Shown here: in pieces, positions 8,195-15,703 of the stretch
How positions within the stretch are numbered: position 1 is the first letter of the stretch
Layout: every line of letters begins with the position of its first letter
DNA from: Pseudomonadota bacterium
Lineage (GTDB): Bacteria > Pseudomonadota > Gammaproteobacteria > Burkholderiales > Casimicrobiaceae
DNA: 19,427 nucleotides
Direction of reading: 5' to 3'
Assembly: GCA_029571495.1 (NCBI GenBank)
Contig: JAKPSO010000095.1
Location: 1 to 19,427, forward strand
Notes under the pieces: model-generated
What the model was told of the DNA's origin: nothing
The model's input: only the letters and a program-made list of their open reading frames with translations
Database searches by the model: none
Position numbers and translations under genes: made by a program

Positions 8195-10687
8195 CTATTG
8201 ATTGAGAATCTCTAAATAACGGCGGCGCCACGCGTCGTCATCGATTTTCGGAAACTCGCTGAGCGCGAGATCCAACGCCCTTAAAGCGGCGGGATCACTA
8301 CGCAAAAAAGCCAAAGCAGGCGCGGGGATCTGAACGTCCAATACCCGCGCTGACTTACCTTCGACGAGAACGTAATTGCGCATTGGAAGCCCGCGCGCTA
8401 TCAACCCAACCTGGAGGTCGGTCAATGCGAAATTTGTCTTGTAGAAATCCGCATCTCCTGCCGCTCGGCTGTCCGGAGTAAAGAACATCACCGGAACGTT
8501 GGAGCGGAATGAAGCAAATGCCTTTCCCGATGCGACGTCAGAAATCGACTGGGTATCCATCACCACGTGACACATTTTTTTACTCATCGTCTTCAACCAG
8601 CGCGTGATGAAGTCGTTAAAGCGTGGATTTTTTAGTGCGTACCAGACCTCTGGGATATAGATCATGGTCGGCTGCTTTGTCTTGGCGGAAGCTACAGCGA
8701 GTAAGCCGATCCGATAGAAAATGTATTCAAGCATCGGCGCAGCAATGAGCTCATTCTGGAGAATGTCGCCAAGCTCAATCGCGGTTCGACCCGAGAGTGA
8801 AAAACTATCGCTTGCACAGTCGAAATATTTGCCAAATCCACTTTGATCGATCCAAGGCTGCAATCGCTCCCGAAGTGTGGACGGAAGCTGCGATGCTAGA
8901 GCCGAGAGTCGGAAATTCTTGCTGCCAAGGGTGCAAAGATTCCTCAAGCCTTCGTTGATCTGAGTCTCTGCGGTTGCGTCAATTTGTCCACCACGGCTTT
9001 CAATCCTACCTATGACCCATGACGTAAGAAATTCGCGGTGCTTGTCACCATCTGCCAACAGGGCGAGCGGGTTAACGTGGACGGAGCCCTCTTGAGGGTC
9101 CGTATAAGGAATGTTGTGGGCATAGGCAAAGACCTTCATAGAACGGTCCATATCTAAGCCAATGAAGTTTCCACCGTAGCGTTCGAACTGCGAGGCCATT
9201 AGTAGTGCAAGCACGCTCTTTCCTGTCCTTGTCGGCCCTGCCAAAAGGGTGTGCGCTGCTTGCGACGCGTGGTGCATGTTGAAGTAGTATGGGACGTTGT
9301 AAGGAGTTTGGAATTTGGTCAAAGCAGGTGCGTCGACTCCGATTTGCTCCGTGAAATACGAATCAAGAAGCGCGCCAGATGTTGGGCCGTACACGGGCAG
9401 CATCGCTGATACGTTGCCGTTGCTGACAAACCCAGAACGCACCAACTTGTTGTGTGCTCCTGGGATGCTCCCGGCGAAGGCGGTTACACGACCAACGTGC
9501 TCTCGAAGAGTTAGAAACTTATGTGATTCAAGTTCTTCCACAACGAGCTTCATCGAGTTCTCAAGATGATCTGGAGTCTTCCCCTCAACGAGAATGTGCA
9601 GAGTGTGGTAGCCAAAGATGTGGCCGCGGCGACCCAAAGCTCCCATTGCTGCTCTCGAGTCGATCGCCCCCTCCTCTTTGGCGTCGTCAGTCATTTCGCT
9701 GGCTGTTTTAGTCAGGTACTCGGTAACGGCTTGTCGAAGATCTTTGCGCGTGTTCAGATAGAAGAGCTGCATAGACCGGATATACGACTTAGCAGAATTC
9801 TTTGAGCACACTGCAAAGGCCTGCGATAGCGTGAAACTTACGGGCAGGGACATAAGGCCGTTAAGAACACCCGCAGGCGTAGTCTCGGGCCACTCCTTCA
9901 GCGCTATGACACCAACTTGGATAGAACCACGTGCGCCAGCAAATTCCAGACAGTTCCGATGAGCAACCATTTGGTCGGAACAGAGATAGCCGTCCAAAAA
10001 TTGCCATCGATCCGGAAAGCGCACCGGGCCACCGCCGTGGGTCGGACTCGTACAACTCGTGAGAAATCCCAATAGGTTGTCTTCAGCCAATAGGGTCATT
10101 GGAGTGCTTGACGCATTGGTGACGAACCCCGAAGTGATATCGTCGAACTCCGCAAGAAGCTCTTGTTGAACTGAAACGACATGTGCAAGCCTTCGTTCGA
10201 GACTAAGGCCATCGCGCAGACTTGCCCAGAACGCTCGAAACATCGTTTCACCATGCCGAATGCTCCTCGACATTCGCTCGACGAATCCTGTCCAACCTTC
10301 GACGGGCCTCATGACCAGAATCACATGTCGCTCGATAACAAATGAAGTGTCTTCAGTAAATTGAGCGTTGTAGTGCGTGTCAATGTGCTGAGCTGCAACC
10401 TGTTTGAAATCTCCCGGCAACCGATGTTGGCGCGAACGCTTTCGTTGGCGAGACCACACCGTAATTTGGGGCGTAAGTTTTCTGAGTGCGTGTTGCAGCG
10501 CTTGATCAATTTTTTCTCGGCGGTGATGCTCGAGATCGTCCAATTCCACCGGATTCAGAGAGTACGCACGCAGAAGCGAACCGTCCTTAAGTAAGACGGT
10601 GTCCGGTGTCAACAACGTTGCATATGGGATGAGCTCCGCGAAGCTCCGAACATCCTTCGGCAGGGCGTCAAGAGTAGCTGTTAGCAC
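8195..10687 (-). CDS. trbE: TrbE/VirB4-family T4SS ATPase
   Basis: With the GTG start at 10687 the protein is 830 residues, normal for the family. That GTG overlaps the trbD stop (GTGCTAA) and is preceded by GGAAAGGG. The frame is open for 131 codons upstream, but that part only shadows trbD and trbC. The N-terminal half is the CagE/TrbE/VirB4 domain (from about residue 24, with LKDGSLLRAYSL at 33-44). The C-terminal half is the ATPase: Walker A GPTRTGKS at 484-491, a Walker B-position segment TMIYIPEVW at 674-682, and the VVMDTQSISDV motif around 708-718. VirB4 powers pilus biogenesis and substrate transfer at the inner membrane. The Walker B acidic pair normally reads DE or EE, but here it is PE; Glu680 remains and the preceding acidic residue is Pro. 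Confidence 0.93.
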   Translation of the reverse strand: MLTATLDALPKDVRSFAELIPYATLLTPDTVLLKDGSLLRAYSLNPVELDDLEHHRREKIDQALQHALRKLTPQITVWSRQRKRSRQHRLPGDFKQVAAQHIDTHYNAQFTEDTSFVIERHVILVMRPVEGWTGFVERMSRSIRHGETMFRAFWASLRDGLSLERRLAHVVSVQQELLAEFDDITSGFVTNASSTPMTLLAEDNLLGFLTSCTSPTHGGGPVRFPDRWQFLDGYLCSDQMVAHRNCLEFAGARGSIQVGVIALKEWPETTPAGVLNGLMSLPVSFTLSQAFAVCSKNSAKSYIRSMQLFYLNTRKDLRQAVTEYLTKTASEMTDDAKEEGAIDSRAAMGALGRRGHIFGYHTLHILVEGKTPDHLENSMKLVVEELESHKFLTLREHVGRVTAFAGSIPGAHNKLVRSGFVSNGNVSAMLPVYGPTSGALLDSYFTEQIGVDAPALTKFQTPYNVPYYFNMHHASQAAHTLLAGPTRTGKSVLALLMASQFERYGGNFIGLDMDRSMKVFAYAHNIPYTDPQEGSVHVNPLALLADGDKHREFLTSWVIGRIESRGGQIDATAETQINEGLRNLCTLGSKNFRLSALASQLPSTLRERLQPWIDQSGFGKYFDCASDSFSLSGRTAIELGDILQNELIAAPMLEYIFYRIGLLAVASAKTKQPTMIYIPEVWYALKNPRFNDFITRWLKTMSKKMCHVVMDTQSISDVASGKAFASFRSNVPVMFFTPDSRAAGDADFYKTNFALTDLQVGLIARGLPMRNYVLVEGKSARVLDVQIPAPALAFLRSDPAALRALDLALSEFPKIDDDAWRRRYLEILNQ

Positions 10688-10980
10688 AACATGCCCTTTC
10701 CGGTTGAAGCTGTGCGTTGACCTTGCCTCAAGCTCGTCGAAAGCACAGGCAGATATACATCGCCCTCCATCCGATATTGCTTGTAAAGCTTTAGTGAGAA
10801 GGGATCGAGACTGATGGTGAGCCTCAGACCAATCACGCCAACCACAATAGGGGGCAGAATCAAATAGCCGAGCAGCATGACCAGGTACAAAGAAACGAGA
10901 AGAATTAGCATGCCGAGCTCGTACGGCACGCCGAAGATCAGTTTCGGTTCGAGTAGGGATCGATAAACCGGCGCGCTCAT
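10681..10980 (-). CDS. trbD: TrbD/VirB3-family inner-membrane protein
   Basis: The 99-residue protein has the VirB3 form: PVYRSLLEPKLIFGVPYE at residues 4-21, two closely spaced hydrophobic helices at about 22-56, and a polar C-terminus. VirB3 works with VirB4 in the inner-membrane complex. I chose the ATG at 10980, two bases after the trbC stop; an in-frame ATG at 10992 would overlap trbC. The stop codon overlaps the trbE GTG start, so the three genes are probably translationally coupled. Confidence 0.87.
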   Translation of the reverse strand: MSAPVYRSLLEPKLIFGVPYELGMLILLVSLYLVMLLGYLILPPIVVGVIGLRLTISLDPFSLKLYKQYRMEGDVYLPVLSTSLRQGQRTASTGKGMLC

Positions 10981-10982
10981 TT

Positions 10983-11339
10983 TTAAGAGCATGCTGCCGG
11001 CAGCTTGAAGGCAGGGATCGCGAGAGCGATGAACGAACCGATGGTGAGCAGCACGGAACCAAATACCAAAACTTTGGCAATTGTTGAGAAGATGCCGCGA
11101 CTCTCGCCGACCATTTGCATGATCACAGCAAATGTGACCGTAAGTGCGATCAACATCATCGCAACCGTACCTGTGATCTCTTTGTAAATCCCGCAGCCGA
11201 ACGAAACAAATCCGTCGAATACGCCTGCGTTGGCTGTACCAGCAAAGACGAGAGATGTGATGAGCACGGTAAGGACCGTGTTGTAGATTTTTTGACACAT
11301 GATTCGGCTCGAAAGATTGGATCTAGGCGTGGATAGCAT
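10983..11339 (-). CDS. trbC: TrbC/VirB2-family major pilin
   Basis: The 118-residue protein has a long signal peptide (hydrophobic run at about 20-34 and a likely cleavage after ANA at 36-38). The mature part is about 80 residues with two hydrophobic helices (about 56-77 and 86-110), the standard VirB2/TrbC pilin form. Such pilins are processed and assembled into the T4SS pilus. The ATG at 11339 has AGGAG 7 nt upstream and overlaps the 3' end of trbB by 17 bp. The frame runs further upstream inside trbB, but that part is a shadow. Two cysteines in the mature part (Cys49 and Cys117) could form a disulfide. Confidence 0.88.
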   Translation of the reverse strand: MLSTPRSNLSSRIMCQKIYNTVLTVLITSLVFAGTANAGVFDGFVSFGCGIYKEITGTVAMMLIALTVTFAVIMQMVGESRGIFSTIAKVLVFGSVLLTIGSFIALAIPAFKLPAACS

Positions 11340-12483
11340 TTGGTTCTCCTGAAGGTAAAAATCGGTGGGGGTGGACAGGGTGTAGCTTTCGTTGATTGAC
11401 TCGTGACTGATGCGCGTTGTAGACGGTCTCAAGGAGATATCTTCCGTTCTCCATGCCGCGGACTCGCAATACTTCATGCGCGAATCGCGAACGCTTCCCG
11501 CTAGCTGGATCGCGTGATGCGTCGATGTGCACCAGCAGTTGAACTCCCGTCGCGATCTCTCGTTGGATTGCGTCGATAGGTGAACCCCCATCGGCGCGGC
11601 GCATCATTGTCTCGACCCTTGTGAGAGCGTCACGCGCCGAGTTCGCATGCAAGGACCCCATACCAAAGTGGCCGGTGTTGAGGGCGGCTATCAGATCAGC
11701 AGCTTCGCTGCCGCGCACTTCGCCGGCAATGATTGCGTCCGGCCGAAGGCGCAGGGTAAATTCAATCAGCTGACGCAGTCCAACCTGGTTCTGTCGATCC
11801 TCTAGCAAGCGAACGTGATTTGCAGTCGGGATTTGAAGCTCCTTTGTGTCTTCACAGCAAATCACTCGCACATGACTTGGCAAGAATGAAATGAGTAGAT
11901 TCAGGAGCGCGGTCTTACCAGTACTTGTACTACCTGAGACGAGTACAGAAAGCCCCTGCGCAAGCGCAAATTTCAAGTACTCGACTAACCCTGCATCGCC
12001 GTCTTGCGCGTCGCGCTGAAGCTTAGTTTCCAACTCCGAGTCGAAAATTTCTGGTCGCGGAGAGAAAAAGCCCTGCTGAAGATATTCATCGAGGGTAAAT
12101 ACGCGCTTTCGTGGCAAACGCACACACATCATCGTTCCACGAATTGCGACGCTCTTCAGACACGCCGCTACTCGATTTCCATCAAGTACCGTGTTGAGAA
12201 TCGCGTTACCGTTTGCCTCAACGACATCGCGATCGTTCAGGGTAGCCAGGGCGCGTACTGCTGCCTCAAGCTGCAACTCGGGCAATGCAATGTCGGTCTT
12301 GCGCATAATTCCGCCTTGGATAACCCAAATGTCGGACGCACAATTGACCATGATCTCTTCGCAAGCTGGATCCTCAAGAAACTCCTGCAACGGCGCCAGT
12401 GCTTCGCGCAAAAGCGTGCGGGCCGCGCGAGCGATCGGGGTCAATTCAAAGTCAGTTAGTTCCGAGTCCATGCTTGAAAGCAT
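11323..12483 (-). CDS. trbB: TrbB/VirB11-family T4SS traffic ATPase
   Basis: The 386-residue protein carries every VirB11/TrbB motif: Walker A GSTSTGKT at 184-191, the Asp box EDTKEL at 211-216, the Walker B region RPDAIIAGEVRGSEA at 247-261, and the His box GSLHANSARDALTRVE at 276-291. The N-terminal domain has the family's FLEDPACEEIMVN segment at 35-47. VirB11 hexamers switch the machine between pilus assembly and DNA/protein export. The ATG at 12483 is the longest option. An ATG at 12471 is an alternative, because the TATGCT containing the first ATG may itself be the -10 element of this unit. There is no clear Shine-Dalgarno for either. Confidence 0.94.
   Translation of the reverse strand: MLSSMDSELTDFELTPIARAARTLLREALAPLQEFLEDPACEEIMVNCASDIWVIQGGIMRKTDIALPELQLEAAVRALATLNDRDVVEANGNAILNTVLDGNRVAACLKSVAIRGTMMCVRLPRKRVFTLDEYLQQGFFSPRPEIFDSELETKLQRDAQDGDAGLVEYLKFALAQGLSVLVSGSTSTGKTALLNLLISFLPSHVRVICCEDTKELQIPTANHVRLLEDRQNQVGLRQLIEFTLRLRPDAIIAGEVRGSEAADLIAALNTGHFGMGSLHANSARDALTRVETMMRRADGGSPIDAIQREIATGVQLLVHIDASRDPASGKRSRFAHEVLRVRGMENGRYLLETVYNAHQSRVNQRKLHPVHPHRFLPSGEPNAIHA
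12470..12483. other. Short palindrome spanning the two candidate trbB starts
   Basis: A perfect 6-bp inverted repeat around a 2-nt centre (ATGCTT and AAGCAT) places one candidate start codon in each arm. It has no U tract, so it is not a terminator. It could fold in mRNA and affect start choice, or be chance. Confidence 0.3.
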
Positions 12484-12484
12484 A
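12479..12484 (-). promoter_or_regulatory. Proposed -10 element of the trbB unit
   Basis: The minus strand reads TATGCT, 27 nt downstream of operator copy A. The equivalent element at copy C sits at exactly the same distance. The stretch between is A-rich next to the operator (six consecutive A) and lacks a TTGACA-like -35. If it is the true -10, transcription would begin within a few bases of the ATG at 12471 and the mRNA would be nearly leaderless. Confidence 0.45.
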
Positions 12485-12511
12485 GGCCGCGAATTCAGTG
12501 CTTTTTTGGGC

Positions 12512-12537
12512 TAATGGACTGCCCAGACCCGTGATTA
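12512..12537. promoter_or_regulatory. Operator-like palindrome, copy A (upstream of trbB)
   Basis: Read on the minus strand the left half is TAATCA-CG-GGTC and the right half GGCA-GT-CCATTA, joined by TG. This is 26 bp with the same arm spacing as the other three copies. It lies 28 bp upstream of the trbB ATG. The TAA of its left arm is the stop codon of the preceding DUF4400-like gene, so a coding end and a regulatory site are fused here. It marks the start of the mating-pair-formation unit. Confidence 0.75.
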
Positions 12538-13131
12538 GGTCGTTTGTACGAAATTCGCGGCTGCTCGGTTCAAACACACAACCGACAAAATCGTCCCGCT
12601 AAATATCAGGCCAATGTTCATTGGTAGTGGGCTTGCGAAGTACGCGAGCGGTAAGACAGGCGTTGCGACCAAAACGTGGCTTGCTAGGTTGTAACTCAAA
12701 GGACTTGACGCGCCGAACTCGTAGGTCTTGATTCTTCGCAAAACCAAGCCATCCACCAAGGCGGCAACCATTAAGACCGATATCGGAGCAAGAACACCGA
12801 GGAAAAGGGAGAGCCGTAGAAACAGTCGGTACGTTATCAACATGATGTTCAACCACCATTGACTTGGTGCTCGCGAAAGTACTCTGTCGGGTCGATCTCG
12901 TTCGGATTCCGCGCGGACTTTGATGCCCGTTCTCTCGAACGTGGCTGTAAACCATCGATTTGCTCTTTCACTTGCGACGACAACCGTCTCCTTAGAGAGC
13001 CATGAGACCGCGCTTGCTGCTTCCGTTTGGAGATCTCGCTGGATGTTCGAGGTGTCTTCGAGCAGTGCGAGCAACATGATCAGGGAGGCGGCCAGGGCGA
13101 GCCAGAAGCCTGCATGCCGGGCAAGGCTCAC
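12535..13131 (-). CDS. DUF4400-like conjugation membrane protein
   Basis: The 198-residue protein has an N-terminal transmembrane helix (about 8-24), a periplasmic segment, and three or four more hydrophobic helices after residue 95. The stretch WWLNIMLITYRLFLRLSLFL, then ALVDGLVLRRIKTYEFGASS and PLSYNLA, resembles the conserved core of the DUF4400/TIGR03747 membrane proteins of integrating conjugative elements. In SXT/IncC-type elements such a protein lies beside traD; its role is not known. The start is a GTG overlapping the previous stop (GTGA) with AAGGAG 5 nt upstream. The family call is from memory of the pattern. Confidence 0.72.
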   Translation of the reverse strand: MSLARHAGFWLALAASLIMLLALLEDTSNIQRDLQTEAASAVSWLSKETVVVASERANRWFTATFERTGIKVRAESERDRPDRVLSRAPSQWWLNIMLITYRLFLRLSLFLGVLAPISVLMVAALVDGLVLRRIKTYEFGASSPLSYNLASHVLVATPVLPLAYFASPLPMNIGLIFSGTILSVVCLNRAAANFVQTT

Positions 13132-13739
13132 GATAGCTCCTTCAGGATGGTTTCTTGATTATCCAAACGGGGATCTTGCGCATACGCTCTCTGCAAATAT
13201 TCGAGCTCGTGGAATGCCAGCAACCGCGCATACAGCGCCATCCTGACCAGTGGTGCGGTGACCTCGTAATCGAAGGGTTCCGGCAGGAACTTCAAAGTAC
13301 ATTCGCCGTTGCGTGTCCAATAGCTAGCGATCGGCTCGCTACCTGGCTCCCAAACGATCGCACGTCTTGAGGTGCTCATTACGCGATGATTAAGTAGTTC
13401 CGATGTTTTCGCAAACATGGCGAACATGACTCGTCCAAACACAATGGGATCGGCACCGGCGTCCAACTCGCCCTTTGCGAGTATGCGTTCGTGCTCAGAC
13501 ACCATCCGCTCGATTGAGGAAGTGAGAAGTTTCTGCTCTCCTTGTGGGAACCACGGAGACACGAATGCCGAATACTCGACCGCAATACGATGAACAGATG
13601 GCCAGGAGGAAAACAATCGCTTTGCCCTTCGCTCGAGATCGCTTGTGGTGATCGCTTCACGCAACCAAGATTCTCCGATCTCTCTCGTCTTGCTGGGAAT
13701 ACCGTTGCTAGTACTTTTATTTGCTGTCGAGTGCTTCAT
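13128..13739 (-). CDS. Unrecognised 203-aa protein in the traD operon
   Basis: I do not recognise this protein. It is soluble-looking and helical, with no signal peptide or transmembrane segment, and has a basic N-terminus. Its position between the coupling-protein gene and the DUF4400-like gene matches a slot held by a small tra gene (traJ) in SXT/IncC-type elements, so a role beside TraD is a reasonable guess from position only. The ATG at 13739 lies 77 bp after the traD stop and has no clear Shine-Dalgarno. An in-frame stop close upstream (a TAG in the spacer) rules out a longer form. The 3' end overlaps the next gene by 4 bp. Confidence 0.72.
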   Translation of the reverse strand: MKHSTANKSTSNGIPSKTREIGESWLREAITTSDLERRAKRLFSSWPSVHRIAVEYSAFVSPWFPQGEQKLLTSSIERMVSEHERILAKGELDAGADPIVFGRVMFAMFAKTSELLNHRVMSTSRRAIVWEPGSEPIASYWTRNGECTLKFLPEPFDYEVTAPLVRMALYARLLAFHELEYLQRAYAQDPRLDNQETILKELS

Positions 13740-13816
13740 GGTGACTGGAAGGGGCTACGAGTTTGATAAATCGATCTTGAGAAACTTGCTTGATACCCGC
13801 TGGGTTTCAATACCGC

Positions 13817-15703
13817 CTATGGGATGACGATCGGAAATCTGCCCTTCAACTTTTTGCCAGCTTCGACGTGAGCGAAATATTCAAGGTTCGGAAGTTCACC
13901 CACGAGTGCAGGAGCAATGTTTTCGGCATTTGTAGTTCGCACCGATGCGGACAGTCCACTTCGAAAATGGGCAAGGTTGTCCTCTGTGCCGATGGCTGTT
14001 GTTCTCTTTATATCGAGAGCTCTGGTGTCCCCCTTACCGAACATTTCACTGACGAATTTTTGAGACTCGCCGTCCAGCGCACGCAGGGCAATTCGATTGT
14101 TTGCGTTACCGAGAGTTTTGAACGCAGCATCTTTCGATCCTAGGCGCACAGCGAGATCCGGTATCGTCTGAAGGAAGAACCACGAATACACACCCGCCTC
14201 ACGTCCCTTATTCAGAATCTGTATGTACTCGGGATTAATGAGCTCAGAGGCTTCGTCCACAAGTAGGCACACGCTTTTTCGCGTGCTTGCAGGGTATTGC
14301 TCAGGGAAGTCATAAATATTTGCTGCGACAGCGCAAATGTTGGCCAAACTCATAGCGCCAACTATGCTCGCAATCTCGGCATCCCCTAGTGCGCCAAGCC
14401 CCATGTACACAACGGCCCGCTCGCGAACAATGTTCTCGAACGTCCATATCTTTCTCGTGCTGGTTGGATCGCTGGCGTTCGGCGACAACAGTTCGTCGAG
14501 AGGCTTTGCTGTAAGTTTTGTGAGCGTTGGCATCCCACTGGCCAACATCTTGTTCATATGCTCACCGTTGTGTAAAACTTGTGCGATCAGCCCGTTGATT
14601 TCGAGAATGTCTCGACCCGCCTTGATCTCGCCTTCATAGAGCGCCAACATGCAACGCAGTCGTTTCCCTAAATCGCTATCCTTGCCTTTGCTGCCAAGCT
14701 TTGCATCCAATGCACTGAGACGCGCCTCGAGATCCTCCGGATAAAGCGCAAGTAAACGCTTCTGCATGACACGTTCAAGCAACGAGTCAGAGCCCATCTC
14801 AGCGTACCGTCGAAGAGTCAACAGCGTTGGTCTATCCCCTAGGTAATCCATCCCTTCGGCGAGGCGATACAAGACCATCCAGAAGAACCCGGCAAAGTTG
14901 TCCTGCGTCGCCATGTTCGCTGTGACGCGGGTAGCCAACTGCGAGACGCGTGTGTAATCCGCAAGCATGTCAATCGCATCGCTATGTTCCGGCCTCCCCA
15001 GATCGAAATACACGAATGGACGACCCTCACGACGTGCGACTTCCTTTAACAAATTTGGAATCGCCTTCGATTTTTTTGGATCCAAAACGACGGTGGGTTC
15101 GCCGCGAAGAATGGCCTGCGTGGCGATCAGGTTTAGAGCGACGGTCTTTCCGGCACCGGTAGTGCCCAATACCAAGTTCTGAGCACTTTGTGCAGACAGG
15201 GTCAGAGAAATTGCCATCTCACCGTCCCGAACACCATGAATCAACGTCGATCCTTTTGGGTCCGGATCTTTAATCCGGCCAGCTTTTGCCACCATCGTAC
15301 GTTCAAAGTGATGCTTCGCCCATGCTGGTATTTCTAGTGCAGAGCGATCGAGCGACATAACCTGACGGAGCCGGTTCGAATGTGATGGTTCCCACTCAAA
15401 ACCTCTACCGAGATAAACCTCGTTCGGGCGATCAGCAACCCATTGAGCCAATTGATCGACAGACACGGTCTCGAAAAAACGCTGCTGAAGTAAATAGCGA
15501 TTCCACAATAGCGTCGCCATTGCGCGAAATCTCCAAACGGCCATCAGAACCGAAGTAAGCACAAATGCAAGCGCCACCACCCAGGTCGATGCGCCTAAGA
15601 TGGGGAGGCAGCCCAGGCAACCGGCGGCGACGATCCACGTTACGACGGCCCACATTTCAAGCGGTGGTCGATATCGATTCTCGTATTGCAGTTGATCACG
15701 CAC
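13817..15703 (-). CDS. traD: TraD/VirD4-type coupling protein of the MOBH-associated group
   Basis: From the GTG at 15703 the protein is 628 residues. That start has GAGGAGG 6 nt upstream and overlaps the traI stop by 8 bp; a TTG at 15730 is a weaker option. The N-terminus (RDQLQYENRYRPPLE) leads into two transmembrane helices at about 18-60, as in TraD proteins. Walker A GTTGAGKT is at 180-187 and Walker B VCLLVDEASELI around 478-489. The family segment QTIPDLAVRLGS followed by LGNANNRIALR lies near 512-541. Coupling proteins deliver substrates to the T4SS channel by ATP hydrolysis at the inner membrane. Unlike its TraI neighbour, it keeps all its catalytic motifs, so substrate recruitment probably still happens. 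Confidence 0.92.
   Translation of the reverse strand: MRDQLQYENRYRPPLEMWAVVTWIVAAGCLGCLPILGASTWVVALAFVLTSVLMAVWRFRAMATLLWNRYLLQQRFFETVSVDQLAQWVADRPNEVYLGRGFEWEPSHSNRLRQVMSLDRSALEIPAWAKHHFERTMVAKAGRIKDPDPKGSTLIHGVRDGEMAISLTLSAQSAQNLVLGTTGAGKTVALNLIATQAILRGEPTVVLDPKKSKAIPNLLKEVARREGRPFVYFDLGRPEHSDAIDMLADYTRVSQLATRVTANMATQDNFAGFFWMVLYRLAEGMDYLGDRPTLLTLRRYAEMGSDSLLERVMQKRLLALYPEDLEARLSALDAKLGSKGKDSDLGKRLRCMLALYEGEIKAGRDILEINGLIAQVLHNGEHMNKMLASGMPTLTKLTAKPLDELLSPNASDPTSTRKIWTFENIVRERAVVYMGLGALGDAEIASIVGAMSLANICAVAANIYDFPEQYPASTRKSVCLLVDEASELINPEYIQILNKGREAGVYSWFFLQTIPDLAVRLGSKDAAFKTLGNANNRIALRALDGESQKFVSEMFGKGDTRALDIKRTTAIGTEDNLAHFRSGLSASVRTTNAENIAPALVGELPNLEYFAHVEAGKKLKGRFPIVIP

Noticed and set aside
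10688..11080. 131-codon upstream extension of the trbE frame
   Set aside because: It overlaps all of trbD and the end of trbC. Its sequence is not VirB4-like, and the GTG at 10687 gives the normal length with a ribosome site.
11340..11591. 84-codon upstream extension of the trbC frame
   Set aside because: It overlaps the end of trbB in another frame. The ATG at 11339 has AGGAG and gives a normal pilin signal peptide.
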